Assembly (NCBI RefSeq): GCF_021560175.1
Contig: NZ_CP091110.1
Span: forward strand, 5,334,501-5,398,500
Direction of reading: 5' to 3'
From: Neobacillus drentensis
Lineage (GTDB): Bacteria > Bacillota > Bacilli > Bacillales > Cytobacillaceae
DNA: 64,000 nucleotides
Below, one piece after another: positions 8,301 through 17,425 of this stretch (the stretch's first letter is position 1; each line of letters begins with the position of its first letter). Below the pieces are notes generated by a model that was not told where the DNA came from, did no database searches, and saw only the letters and a list, made by a program, of their open reading frames with translations. The translations under genes were made by a program, and so were the position numbers.

Positions 8301-9260
8301 TTAAAAACTGTGAGTATGTGACGTTATTTCTCCAATACGGAGCTTGTCAGCAATCTCATCGATTTTTCTTAAACGGTGATTAATTCCGGATTTACTAATG
8401 GTACCACCGGAAACCATTTCCCCTAATTCCTTCAGCGTGACATCAGGATATTGAACACGGAGCTCCGCGATCTCCCTCAGCTTATCAGGTAAAACTTGAA
8501 GGCCAATGGTTGAGTCAATAAAGCGGATGTTTTCCACCTGTCTGATCGATGCACCAATCGTTTTATTTAGATTGGCTGTTTCACAGTTTACTAAGCGATT
8601 AACGGAGTTTCGCATGTCCCTGACGATCCTTACATCCTCAAAACGAAGCAGGGCATTATGGGCACCCACGATATTGAGAAATTCGGTAATCTTCTCAGCT
8701 TCCTTTAAGTAGGTGATAAATCCTTTTTTACGTTCAAGGGTCTTACTATTCAATCCAAATGTATTCATTAATTCGCATAAAGAATCATTATGTTCTTTAT
8801 AGAGCGAAGCAATTTCCAAGTGATAGGAAGAAGTCTCCGGATTATTGACCGAGCCGCCAGCGAGAAATGCACCTCGTAAATAAGAACGCTTACAACACTT
8901 CTTCTTGATCAAATCCGGCGAAATATCATGAATAAAGGTAAAACCTTCACCAAGTATTTTCGTATCCTCTAAAATTTCCTTAGCCTGCTCAGCTAAGCGC
9001 ACAATGTAAACATTGTTTTTTTTCAAGCGCATCTTTTTTCGAACTAAAAGCTCTACCTGCACTTGATAGCTTTTTTTTAATAATGTATAGATTCTTCTGG
9101 CAATCGCCGCATTTTCGGTTTGAATATCGACAACTAACTTACGATTCGAAAAGGAAAGGGAACCATTCATACGAATCAATGCTGATAGCTCAGAAAGATT
9201 ACAGCAAGTTTTCACTTCCAAGTTAGTTAATTCTTTTTTGGTCTCCGAAGCGAAAGACAT
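8301..9260 (-). CDS. whiA: DNA-binding protein WhiA
   Basis: A 319-residue protein with an N-terminal degenerate LAGLIDADG-type fold (residues ~1-220, including LRGAFLAGGSVNNPETSYHLE-like sequence) and a C-terminal helix-turn-helix (YPDVTLKELGEMVSGGTISKSGINHRLRKI). WhiA is a sporulation regulator in Streptomyces; in Bacillus it affects cell division and chromosome segregation. It keeps its usual place between yvcK and crh. Start at 9260 (MSFASETKKELT) agrees with the family. Confidence 0.95.
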   Translation of the reverse strand: MSFASETKKELTNLEVKTCCNLSELSALIRMNGSLSFSNRKLVVDIQTENAAIARRIYTLLKKSYQVQVELLVRKKMRLKKNNVYIVRLAEQAKEILEDTKILGEGFTFIHDISPDLIKKKCCKRSYLRGAFLAGGSVNNPETSSYHLEIASLYKEHNDSLCELMNTFGLNSKTLERKKGFITYLKEAEKITEFLNIVGAHNALLRFEDVRIVRDMRNSVNRLVNCETANLNKTIGASIRQVENIRFIDSTIGLQVLPDKLREIAELRVQYPDVTLKELGEMVSGGTISKSGINHRLRKIDEIADKLRIGEITSHTHSF

Positions 9261-9319
9261 CCCCTCACCACCTTATTAAACTGAATGGAACAAATGTTTA
9301 AACTTAATTGTACTACTTA

Positions 9320-10306
9320 TTACGATTCATATCGCTTTTTAGTTTCATCAACCAGTAAATTATATAAAATTTTTGCGACCTTTTTCGGGTCATGCCTTAA
9401 TGCCCCATTTTCCTGATAAGCAATATCCGCATGAACGACTTCAAGACCGAGTTCAGATAGTCTTGGTAAATCGTATTGGACAGGGTCTGCCAATTCTTCA
9501 TTATAGCGTAGTTGAATATCAGGCGGTATTTCTTCATTATTGACGAGTATGGTATTGATAAAGGCACAGTTCATATGATCATAGATGGCCTTTACGTGAT
9601 CACTCGCTGTAAAGCCATGCGTTTCTCCGGCCTGTGTCATCAAATTGCAGATATAAACCTTTTTCGCAAGGGAGTGGCACACCTCATCACCTAAGCGCGG
9701 TACAAGGAGATTCGGTAAAATACTCGTATACAGACTTCCTGGTCCGATAATAATTAAATCAGCCTGTCGAATGGCTTGAATCGACTCCGGCAAGGGCCGG
9801 ATACTGCTTTTGGAGGTGAGATAAACCTTTTTAATTTTTTTCCCTGAGTAAGGGATTTTTGATTCACCCGAAACGATGGCACCGTCCTCCATCTCAGCAT
9901 GTAAGACAACGCTTTGGTTCGCTGCCGGCAAGACCTTACCACGTACATTTAAGATTTTGCTCATTTCCTGAATCGCATGGACAAAGTTACCTGTAATCGA
10001 GGTCATCGCGGCCAGAATTAAATTACCAAGCGAGTGACCGGATAATTCATTCGCCGTTTTAAAGCGATGCTGAAACATCTCCTCAACGAGCGGTTCAACA
10101 TCTGACAGTGAGGCTAACACATTGCGTATGTCGCCTGGAGGCGGTATATGCAAATTCTCGCGCAAACGGCCCGAGCTGCCACCGTCATCCGCCACTGTCA
10201 CGATGGCGGTGATATCAACAGGATACTGTTTCAATCCACGTAGCAAAACAGGTAATCCTGTTCCACCGCCAATTACGACAATGCGAGGCTGTCCTAACTC
10301 TCTCAT
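9320..10306 (-). CDS. yvcK: Gluconeogenesis factor YvcK/GlmR (CofD-like)
   Basis: A 328-residue CofD/UPF0052-fold protein. The nucleotide-sugar-binding loop GGGTGLPVLLRGLK lies at residues 13-26, with DDGGSSGRLR and PPGDIRN next and GPGSLYTSI in the middle. In B. subtilis the protein is needed for growth on gluconeogenic carbon, binds UDP-GlcNAc and stimulates GlmS. Its start overlaps the rapZ stop by four bases (ATGA), so the pair is translationally coupled; RapZ also controls amino-sugar synthesis in other bacteria. Confidence 0.94.
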   Translation of the reverse strand: MRELGQPRIVVIGGGTGLPVLLRGLKQYPVDITAIVTVADDGGSSGRLRENLHIPPPGDIRNVLASLSDVEPLVEEMFQHRFKTANELSGHSLGNLILAAMTSITGNFVHAIQEMSKILNVRGKVLPAANQSVVLHAEMEDGAIVSGESKIPYSGKKIKKVYLTSKSSIRPLPESIQAIRQADLIIIGPGSLYTSILPNLLVPRLGDEVCHSLAKKVYICNLMTQAGETHGFTASDHVKAIYDHMNCAFINTILVNNEEIPPDIQLRYNEELADPVQYDLPRLSELGLEVVHADIAYQENGALRHDPKKVAKILYNLLVDETKKRYES

Positions 10307-11196
10307 GTTGTTTTTTCCTTTCTCCTCTCAATGTCACGATGAGAAACAACCGTTTTATAATCGTTTTGGAAAAAACGGCCGATATTTTCAGCTAAAGCAA
10401 CGGAACGGTGCTGTCCGCCTGTACAGCCAATCGCAATGACAAGCTGCGCTTTTCCTTCTCTCTTATAATGCGGAAGCATAAAGCTGAGCAAATCGGTTAC
10501 CTTTTCCAAAAACTTTTGGGTCTCATTCCATTTTAAAACGTAATTGGAAACCTCTTCATCCAACCCTGTTTTTGGCCGCATATGTTCAATATAATGAGGA
10601 TTCGGCAAAAAACGTACATCAAAAACGAGATCAGCATCGATAGGGATTCCATATTTAAACCCAAACGACATGACATTGACAGTAAACATTAATTGTTTAT
10701 TTGTCGTAAATTCAGTTAATATTTTCTCACGCAGTTCACGCGGTTTCATCTGGGATGTATTGTAAACTAACTGTGCTCTGCCTTTTAACTCTTCTAGCAA
10801 TTCTCTCTCTAATGTAATTCCTTCAAGCGGAAGTCCAGTTGGCGCAAGCGGATGGGTCCGTCTCGTCTCTTTATATCGGCGCACCAAGGTAGCATCATCT
10901 GAATCTAAAAATAAAATCTGTGGAGTTACCCAAGAGGTCTCTGCCAGTTCATCTAATCCTTTAAATAGATGGTCAAAGAATTCTCTGCCGCGCAGGTCCA
11001 TGACAAGAGCAACTTTATTCATTTTATTCCCAGATTCCTTCATAAGTTCAAGAAATTTAGGCAGGAGCGTAGGAGGTAAATTATCCACACAGAAGAATCC
11101 CAAATCTTCAAAGCTTTGAATGGCCACTGTTTTTCCAGCCCCAGACATTCCCGTTATAATGACCATCTGGGTTTCGCTTGTCGAACCGGTACTCAT
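10303..11196 (-). CDS. rapZ: RNase adapter / nucleotide-binding protein RapZ
   Basis: The product (YvcJ) has an N-terminal P-loop kinase-like domain with Walker A GMSGAGKT at about residues 17-24 and a C-terminal domain with GCTGGQHRSV typical of RapZ. In E. coli RapZ guides RNase E to GlmZ; in B. subtilis YvcJ hydrolyses nucleotides and affects competence, so the RNA role is not proven here. ATG 11196 is preferred over 11202, because the GGGGG ribosome site would otherwise touch the start. It follows yvcI and overlaps yvcK. Confidence 0.93.
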   Translation of the reverse strand: MSTGSTSETQMVIITGMSGAGKTVAIQSFEDLGFFCVDNLPPTLLPKFLELMKESGNKMNKVALVMDLRGREFFDHLFKGLDELAETSWVTPQILFLDSDDATLVRRYKETRRTHPLAPTGLPLEGITLERELLEELKGRAQLVYNTSQMKPRELREKILTEFTTNKQLMFTVNVMSFGFKYGIPIDADLVFDVRFLPNPHYIEHMRPKTGLDEEVSNYVLKWNETQKFLEKVTDLLSFMLPHYKREGKAQLVIAIGCTGGQHRSVALAENIGRFFQNDYKTVVSHRDIERRKEKTT

Positions 11197-11214
11197 AGTC
11201 ATTCCCCCTATTCT

Positions 11215-11673
11215 TTAACTTGGATCTAATCGATAACTAATTAATTCAAAATCACTTGTATAGGTAAACGTGCCATAAATGATTCCTTTACCATGGATCA
11301 TATAATCAATGATATGTAGATCTCCCGCTGCCATCGGCAAACCTTTTATCTGGTCAACCGGCTGCCAGGCAAGCTTGCCTTCTTCTGACTCATCTAGATC
11401 AAGACCGTCAGAATCGGTTGCCACAAACGTAAACATCATCCACTCGGACAACAGCTCGTCGGCATCCTTCATAATCATTGTAAAAATTCCTTTTAATTGT
11501 GGATTTTTCAAATAGATGCCCGTTTCTTCGCGAAACTCCCGAATACAGGAATCGCGAACCGACTCACCCGGTTCCATTTTTCCGCCCGGTGCCACCCACC
11601 AGCCGCGGCGCGGTTTTTGCAGTAGTAATACTTGATTATTTCTGATTAACACACAATTGGTTACCCGCTGCAC
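11215..11673 (-). CDS. yvcI: Nudix hydrolase YvcI
   Basis: A 152-residue Nudix-family pyrophosphohydrolase. The Nudix box GGKMEPGES...REFREETGI is complete, with the metal-binding REXXEE core. An 8-oxo-dGTPase-like or mRNA-decapping-type role is often suggested, but the substrate is unproven. The start is GTG at 11673 (VQRVTNCVL), 6 bases from an AGAGGTG ribosome site. A longer frame from 11742 has no such site. It is the first gene of the cluster with rapZ and yvcK. Confidence 0.88.
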   Translation of the reverse strand: MQRVTNCVLIRNNQVLLLQKPRRGWWVAPGGKMEPGESVRDSCIREFREETGIYLKNPQLKGIFTMIMKDADELLSEWMMFTFVATDSDGLDLDESEEGKLAWQPVDQIKGLPMAAGDLHIIDYMIHGKGIIYGTFTYTSDFELISYRLDPS

Positions 11674-11842
11674 ATTTTTCACCTCTTTAGAAGCGCACAT
11701 ACGTCGCTGACGCAAGTTGAAAATTTTAGAAAGAACAAGCACCAGGATAGGAGCTTGGATGATTAAAATTAATTTATTCTTTTCATTATACTATTTTTAG
11801 GAAACCGCCACAATGAATACAAATTTGTTATTTTTGTTAAAT

Positions 11843-11960
11843 AGGAAAAGCGGAAGCGCCCTGGTCAACGGCGTATGGCCTGGAACGCTTGGAGTGGAAG
11901 CTGGACAGGTCTCAAATTACGGCACAAAAAAAGAGCACAAGCTGCTGGGCCTGTGCAGAA
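11843..11960. repeat. Degenerate dispersed repeat fragment
   Basis: The 383-base gap between yvcI and trxB holds no gene. Within it, about 118 bases starting GGAAAAGCGGAAGCGCCCTGG and containing GCGTATGGCCTGGAACGC are GC-rich and resemble another family of Bacillus intergenic repeats that begin with the same motif. The copy seems truncated and decayed, since the inverted end is not recognisable. The rest of the gap shows no clear signal. Confidence 0.4.
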
Positions 11961-12056
11961 AGGTATATATTTTAAAGGGGGTCAATTTCCTTTATCATAC
12001 ACCATCTATATTTCACTACTGTTACAGGAGAGTTATAAAAAGGTTACGCTTTTAAT

Positions 12057-13013
12057 TTATTTATTACTTTTTAATTTCATTTCTTCAATAAGCTCTTCTA
12101 CATAATGCTGAGCACTTTGCGCAGCGATACTGCCATCACCCGTAGCGGTAACAATCTGACGAAGCATTTTTTCACGAATATCTCCCGCCGCAAAAATACC
12201 AGGCACTTTTGTTTCCATGCGATCATTGGTTTCAATATAACCATTTTCATTGGTGATGCCGAGATTCTCAAATGGTTTTGACAGTGGAACCATTCCGATA
12301 TAAATGAACACACCATCTGCCGGTAATTCTTGCTCTTCGCCATTTTGCGTCGAAACAAGCGTTACACTTCCGACTTTGCCATCTTTATCGTTAATCGATT
12401 TAATCGTGTGGTTCCAGATAAAATCAACCTTTTCATTTGCAAAAGCGCGGTCTTGAAGGATTTTTTGCGCACGCAGCTGCTCTCGTCTATGAACGATGGT
12501 TACTTTTGAGGCAAACCGCGTTAAATAAACGCCCTCCTCGACAGCAGAGTCTCCGCCGCCAATAACAAATAACTCTTTGTTTTTAAAGAAGGCTCCGTCA
12601 CAAACTGCACAATAAGACACACCGCGTCCACCTAATTCTTTTTCACCAGGTACACCGACTTTTTTATATTCAGCACCTGTCGTGATGATGACAGAGTAGG
12701 CTTTATATTGTTTTGAACCAGCATTGACGATTTTGTAATCGCCATGGTCTTCTATCCCTTTAATATCACCGTAAGCATATTCAGCACCAAATTTTTTGGC
12801 ATGCTCAAACATTTTGGATGATAAATCAGGACCTAAAATGCTCTCAAAACCAGGATAGTTTTCTACATCCTCGGTATTCGCCATTTGACCGCCCGGCATA
12901 CCGCGTTCAATCATCAGCGTGGATAGGTTGGCGCGCGATGTATAAACAGCCGCCGTCATTCCTGCAGGACCAGCGCCGGCAATAATGACATCATAAATTT
13001 TTTCTTCAGTCAT
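12057..13013 (-). CDS. trxB: Thioredoxin reductase (NADPH)
   Basis: A 318-residue flavoprotein that reduces thioredoxin. FAD-binding GAGPAGMTAA lies near residue 12, the redox-active CAVC pair in YCAVCDGAFF near 135, the NADPH site GGGDSAVEE near 155, and the C-terminal FAD motif GIFAAGDI near 280. A TTG nine bases upstream is in frame, but ATG 13013 has GGAG at 9 bases. A terminator-like hairpin ends about 20 bases upstream of the ATG, only 5 bases before the ribosome site (see findings). Confidence 0.97.
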   Translation of the reverse strand: MTEEKIYDVIIAGAGPAGMTAAVYTSRANLSTLMIERGMPGGQMANTEDVENYPGFESILGPDLSSKMFEHAKKFGAEYAYGDIKGIEDHGDYKIVNAGSKQYKAYSVIITTGAEYKKVGVPGEKELGGRGVSYCAVCDGAFFKNKELFVIGGGDSAVEEGVYLTRFASKVTIVHRREQLRAQKILQDRAFANEKVDFIWNHTIKSINDKDGKVGSVTLVSTQNGEEQELPADGVFIYIGMVPLSKPFENLGITNENGYIETNDRMETKVPGIFAAGDIREKMLRQIVTATGDGSIAAQSAQHYVEELIEEMKLKSNK

Positions 13014-13030
13014 TTGATTCAACTCCTATA

Positions 13031-13073
13031 TAAAAAAATACGATTAAGTATTAGCATTCCCACTTAATCGTAT
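13031..13073 (-). terminator. Terminator hairpin between yvcD and trxB
   Basis: Perfect 12-bp stem ATACGATTAAGT / ACTTAATCGTAT with a 12-base loop, followed on the minus strand by seven T. The T run ends only 5 bases before the GGAG of trxB. It ends yvcD transcripts, or acts in the trxB leader, or both. Confidence 0.8.
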
Positions 13074-13104
13074 AAAACAATTGAATTATAGTCCACGAAT
13101 ATGC

Positions 13105-14598
13105 TTAGTTTAGATAGTTGTTAACCAATTTAACATATTTGCCGATAGTGGCAGTTGATAAGCCATAGCGTTCGGCCACTTCCTGCTGGGAAACTTTCTC
13201 ACTTCTTAGTTTATGCCACAAGTATTCGACCGCTCCAGCCCAGGCACGTTTATTTTTTAATGGAGCACCGTCTTTAGATACTTCGACAAACACGGAAAAC
13301 CACAGGAGATATAACCCCGACTCAATCGTGCCAATCGGCTGATGATTTTCATAAAATAGTTCTGCTACTTCTTGGGCATCATTTGTCTTAGATGGTTTCC
13401 CTAATCGGATCATCGAGAGATACTCTTTTTCCAGCTTCGTCAGCTTTTGGTTTTGAAAAAGCCGTTTGGAGCCGATGATTTCTTCTTTTTTACTCGAAAC
13501 AGTCGTTAAGAAAAGGGCAAATAAACGCTCTTCCACATAATCGCTGTCAAGCTTTTGAAAAATGGATTCGGCCATATTTTCAAAACCATTACCTGGTGAC
13601 GTTTCGAGATTCCATGGTTCTGAGCCTTCTTTGTCAGGATTGAGCTCAAGTACCTTTTTCCAAATGCTCTTCGCAAAGTTTTCAAAGCCTGTATAAAAGG
13701 CAGAATAGGCAAGCCAGTAATAAAATGGGCCATCCCCATCAAAACCGTGCTTATATAGTTTTTTCAACCATAGGTAAGCAAGGTCGTATTCACCGACTAA
13801 CGCAAAGGTCGCACCAAGTTTAAATTGATGCTCACTTAGAAGTGGCTGAATTTTTTTCAATCCCCTGAGTAATTCAGCAACATTCTCTGATTGTCCTTGA
13901 TAATGGGCAAACACAAGCTTGTTACAAAGAGCATGAAGGTTGCCCGTATTGCGCTCGAGCACATCCTCTAGGATAGCTTCCGCTTTTTCTACTTTTCCTA
14001 AATAAAAGTAAGCTAGTGCTAAATTATTATAAGCTGACCAATATTCGGGATATTCCTTGACAACATCTTTTAAAAGCTCAATTGCTTTTGGAAAATAGCC
14101 GGATTCCAGCAATTCTCGGGCTTGCTCTTGTTTGATGATTAAGTCATCCTGCTCATATAGCTCATCCTCGAATTCATCCGCTTCCAATGTCAGCACTTCT
14201 AATAACTCTTCAGTGTCGTCGGAAAAATCACCGTCCGGATCAAGCTGCAAATATAATTTGCTATGATGGTAGGCATCTTTAAAAAATCCCATATGGGCAT
14301 AATTATTCGCTAAAAAGTAATGGCATTCTGCCATTTCTGGATCAAGCTCTTCAAGGATTTCGTGCAAGAGTCGGTTGGAATATTCGAATTCACCAAGTTC
14401 TGTCGAAACAATCGCCAGCTGGCATGTAATCATTGGTTCACCCGGCTCAAGCTGAATCGCCCGCCCAAGATATTTTTTGGCTTTGATAAAATCTCGTCGA
14501 TGGTATGCCTTGACACCCTTCTTGAAATAATATTCACCTGTAGGAACAAATGATAGTATTTTTCCTTTTTGAATTCTTGCCTTCGCTTCTTTCACCAT
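13105..14598 (-). CDS. yvcD: TPR-repeat protein YvcD
   Basis: A cytoplasmic protein of 497 residues made of tetratricopeptide repeats, for example YYFKKGVKAYHRRDFIKAKKY, the helices near residues 75-110, and SAYNNLALAYFYLGKVEKAE near 200. The last ~40 residues (EVAERYGLSTATIGKYVKLV) look like a small helix-turn-helix. TPRs mediate protein binding; the partner is unknown. ATG 14598 follows GGAGG by 5 bases, whereas the longer frame from 14622 lacks a site. It is the last backbone gene before the sugar island. Confidence 0.85.
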   Translation of the reverse strand: MVKEAKARIQKGKILSFVPTGEYYFKKGVKAYHRRDFIKAKKYLGRAIQLEPGEPMITCQLAIVSTELGEFEYSNRLLHEILEELDPEMAECHYFLANNYAHMGFFKDAYHHSKLYLQLDPDGDFSDDTEELLEVLTLEADEFEDELYEQDDLIIKQEQARELLESGYFPKAIELLKDVVKEYPEYWSAYNNLALAYFYLGKVEKAEAILEDVLERNTGNLHALCNKLVFAHYQGQSENVAELLRGLKKIQPLLSEHQFKLGATFALVGEYDLAYLWLKKLYKHGFDGDGPFYYWLAYSAFYTGFENFAKSIWKKVLELNPDKEGSEPWNLETSPGNGFENMAESIFQKLDSDYVEERLFALFLTTVSSKKEEIIGSKRLFQNQKLTKLEKEYLSMIRLGKPSKTNDAQEVAELFYENHQPIGTIESGLYLLWFSVFVEVSKDGAPLKNKRAWAGAVEYLWHKLRSEKVSQQEVAERYGLSTATIGKYVKLVNNYLN

Positions 14599-14791
14599 GA
14601 AGTCCTCCACATTTTTCAACATAACTTATGTAGTATAGCACATTAGGGGGTATTCGAGAAGAGGGTGGTGGATTTAACTTATGGATTGAAATCAACTGCT
14701 TGCGCCATATAAAGTACACATATTGGTTCTCCCTCCTAAAATAAGCAGATACCATTTAAATCAACAATCAAGATTAACCCAAATCAAATAA

Positions 14792-14821
14792 AAGGAAATG
14801 GAGTACTCCATTTCCTTTTTA
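14792..14821 (-). terminator. Terminator at the end of the iolE-iolT-iolG operon
   Basis: Perfect stem AAAAGGAAATGGAGTA / TACTCCATTTCCTTTT, symmetrical with A and T runs, in the gap between iolG and yvcD. The two genes run in the same direction, so it ends iolG transcripts before the yvcD promoter. The rest of this 249-base gap shows nothing definite. Confidence 0.85.
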
Positions 14822-14847
14822 TAAACTATTTAACTATAATTAAAGGA

Positions 14848-15882
14848 TTACACCGTTTGAAGTTCTTTTTCATTATAGAATGCGGGTCTTTCTTGAAGTG
14901 TAATGGCTTCTTTTTCACCAGTTTGTTGAGCTTTTACACATGCATCAGATGTTACTGCTGCGATATATCCATCCCATGCAGTTGGTCCTTCAGGCTCACC
15001 TTTTTTTGTAATGGAATCAATAAAGTCTTGGATTTCCACATTGTATGCATCCATAAAGCGGAATTTCCAATCATTTAAAATGCCTGTGCTTAATTTTTCA
15101 TCTTTTCTCATCACCACACTGGAGAATTCAGGTAGTTTTACAATTCCCTCTTCACCAATCACTTCACATTGAATGTCATATCCATATTTACAATTCACAA
15201 AAACTTCTACACTCATGACAATGCCACTGTTCGTTTCAATTGTAAATAATTGAGGATCTTGAAGTTTGTCATGTGAATATTTTGTCTTCCTAGGGAAAAC
15301 AACTTGAACAGATTTATAGTCATCATTGACTAACCAGTGAAGGGCATCAATTTCGTGAATTAAAGTATCTGTTACAGCCATATCCGTTGTATAGTTTTCA
15401 CCAACGATTGGATTGCGGTGTGCAGCACGAATCATTAATGGCGCACCAATTTCATTATTGTCAATCACTTGTTTTAATTGAACATATCCGCTATCATAAC
15501 GGCGCATAAATCCAACCTGAACTAATTTCTTACCCTGCTTCATTTCCGCTTCAACAATTCGAATACAGCCTTCAGCCGTAGTTGCTAAAGGTTTTTCACA
15601 AAATACATACTTACCAGCTTCTACTGCTGCGACAACGGTTGCTTCATGGGCAGGACCCCAGCTTGTAACAAGGACGACATCCACATTTTCATCCGCAATG
15701 AGAGCTTTATCGTCTGGATAAACAACCGCATCTAATTGATAGATTTCAACCGTTTGCTTAGCAGACTCTTGATTAACATCTGTTACCGCTACAATTTTAC
15801 CGCCGGATAATTTATTGGTAATTCGATCAATATGCTCCCTTCCAATTGCTCCTGTTCCTACTACACCAAATCTTAAAGTCAT
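14848..15882 (-). CDS. iolG: Inositol 2-dehydrogenase
   Basis: First step of inositol catabolism: NAD-dependent oxidation of myo-inositol to 2-keto-myo-inositol (scyllo-inosose). The 344-residue Gfo/Idh/MocA protein has the Rossmann motif GVVGTGAIGREH, the CEKPLATTAEG element with catalytic Lys near 97, and the inositol-binding part VGFMRRYDSGY, DTLIHEIDALHWL and GPTAWDGYIAAV. The similarity to B. subtilis IolG is close along the whole length. It is the last gene of an iolE-iolT-iolG operon. A cre-like site lies 45-58 bases upstream of its start. Confidence 0.93.
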   Translation of the reverse strand: MTLRFGVVGTGAIGREHIDRITNKLSGGKIVAVTDVNQESAKQTVEIYQLDAVVYPDDKALIADENVDVVLVTSWGPAHEATVVAAVEAGKYVFCEKPLATTAEGCIRIVEAEMKQGKKLVQVGFMRRYDSGYVQLKQVIDNNEIGAPLMIRAAHRNPIVGENYTTDMAVTDTLIHEIDALHWLVNDDYKSVQVVFPRKTKYSHDKLQDPQLFTIETNSGIVMSVEVFVNCKYGYDIQCEVIGEEGIVKLPEFSSVVMRKDEKLSTGILNDWKFRFMDAYNVEIQDFIDSITKKGEPEGPTAWDGYIAAVTSDACVKAQQTGEKEAITLQERPAFYNEKELQTV

Positions 15883-15926
15883 GTTGATACTCTCCTTTTA
15901 TGTTTACATATTTAATGGTTAAACTC

Positions 15927-15940
15927 AGGCAACGCTTTCA
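15927..15940 (-). promoter_or_regulatory. cre-like site upstream of iolG
   Basis: TGAAAGCGTTGCCT on the minus strand resembles the CcpA site consensus TGWNANCGNTNWCA with two mismatches. It lies between iolT and iolG. Confidence 0.4.
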
Positions 15941-15969
15941 TTTTTCAATTAAATCGTAGTTTTATAACA

Positions 15970-17397
15970 TTATTGATTAGAAGCTTGTTTATGACTTTTT
16001 TGTCCATAACTCCGGAAATCGCTTTCTAACTGTTTAAGTGACTTTCCTCTTGTCTCTGGCAAGATCTTATTCACAAATATAATAGCGGCAATTCCACACA
16101 CTGCAAAAATGAAGAATGTGATCGATAAGCCTACTGCACTTAGTAAGATTGGGAAAAAAAGCCCAACAAGGAAGTTTGTGATCCATAAGCAGAATACGGT
16201 TACACCCATTCCAATACCACGTAATTTTAATGGGAAGATTTCTGATAACATTAACCAGGTTACCGGAGAAATAGCACCTTGCTGGAATGCAAGGAAGGTA
16301 ACCGTCAAGCTAAGTACGACTACCGGAAGTGCTGGTGACCCTTTAAGTACTAACGAGAACACCCCAATTAAAGCAAGAGCAGCTGTTGTACCCGTCAATC
16401 CAGCGATTAACATAGGACGACGGCCAATTTTCCCTAATAACCAGATTCCAACGAAAGTGGCAATGACTGAGATCGCTCCATTGGCGATATTCCCCAAAAG
16501 TGCCGCATTGGTTGAAAAACCGGATTTTTCAAGTATTTGAGTACCATAATACATAATCGAGTTAACACCTGTAATTTGCTGCACAATGGCAATCCCGATT
16601 CCAATTCCGACAATCCGGCGAACCCATGGTACGTTTAAATCCTTAAATGTCGCATGTTTAATTTCTGATTCATGAGCAATATGTTCTTTCATCTCTTTAA
16701 GTTCAAAATCCGCACCGTTTGCTTCCCGTATTTCTTTAAGGACCCTTAGTGCATCTCCCCATTTTCCTTTGGATGCAAGCCAACGCGGGCTCTCTGGAAC
16801 CGCTAACATTCCAAACCATAAGACAACAGCCGGAAGTGACGCAATCACTAACATATAACGCCAAACATGTGAAGCTCCCTCACCAATCGTATTTCCTAGG
16901 ATGGCATTAAAGACAAACGCTAACAGTTGACCGGAAACAATCATTAATTCGTTCTGGGTAACCATCCTTCCCCGCTTCTCCACAGGAGACATTTCTGCTA
17001 AAAAGGAAGGCACCATGACAGATGCAGCCCCAACGGCTAATCCTAGCAAGAATCGGAACACGATCATAACACCGGCTGACGGTGAAAGCGTACACCCAAT
17101 TGCGGCAATAAAGAATAGTAACGCGAGATTTAAAATCATTTTACGGCGGCCAAAACGGTCAGATAAACGCCCGCCAAATACGGATCCAAACGCAGCTCCA
17201 AAAAGTAATGAACTGGTAACAAGACCTTCCGTTGCGGGTGTCAAGTTTAGCTGGTCAGGTTTTGCCATAAAAGGTAATGCCCCGTTAATCACACCGGTGT
17301 CATAACCAAAAAGAAGTCCCCCAAATGTAGATATAACCGTAATCTTTTTTAAAGCTTTTTCGTAATCACGTGTTTGTTTAATCGCCTGATTACTCAT
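15970..17397 (-). CDS. iolT: Myo-inositol MFS transporter (IolT-like, copy 1)
   Basis: A 475-residue sugar-porter-family symporter with about 12 transmembrane segments. Family signatures are visible: FGGLLFGYDTGVINGALPF in TM1, GGRLSDRFGRRKM in loop 2-3, PESPRWLASKG before the central loop, QQITGVNSIMYYGTQIL in TM7, and PETRGKSL after TM12. It is very like B. subtilis IolT. It sits between iolE and iolG, so myo-inositol is the best substrate guess. It is one of three related permeases in the island (others at 20599 and 27696). Confidence 0.9.
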   Translation of the reverse strand: MSNQAIKQTRDYEKALKKITVISTFGGLLFGYDTGVINGALPFMAKPDQLNLTPATEGLVTSSLLFGAAFGSVFGGRLSDRFGRRKMILNLALLFFIAAIGCTLSPSAGVMIVFRFLLGLAVGAASVMVPSFLAEMSPVEKRGRMVTQNELMIVSGQLLAFVFNAILGNTIGEGASHVWRYMLVIASLPAVVLWFGMLAVPESPRWLASKGKWGDALRVLKEIREANGADFELKEMKEHIAHESEIKHATFKDLNVPWVRRIVGIGIGIAIVQQITGVNSIMYYGTQILEKSGFSTNAALLGNIANGAISVIATFVGIWLLGKIGRRPMLIAGLTGTTAALALIGVFSLVLKGSPALPVVVLSLTVTFLAFQQGAISPVTWLMLSEIFPLKLRGIGMGVTVFCLWITNFLVGLFFPILLSAVGLSITFFIFAVCGIAAIIFVNKILPETRGKSLKQLESDFRSYGQKSHKQASNQ

Positions 17398-17425
17398 ATT
17401 CTCCCTCCCCAGGGTTCGTTTTTTA

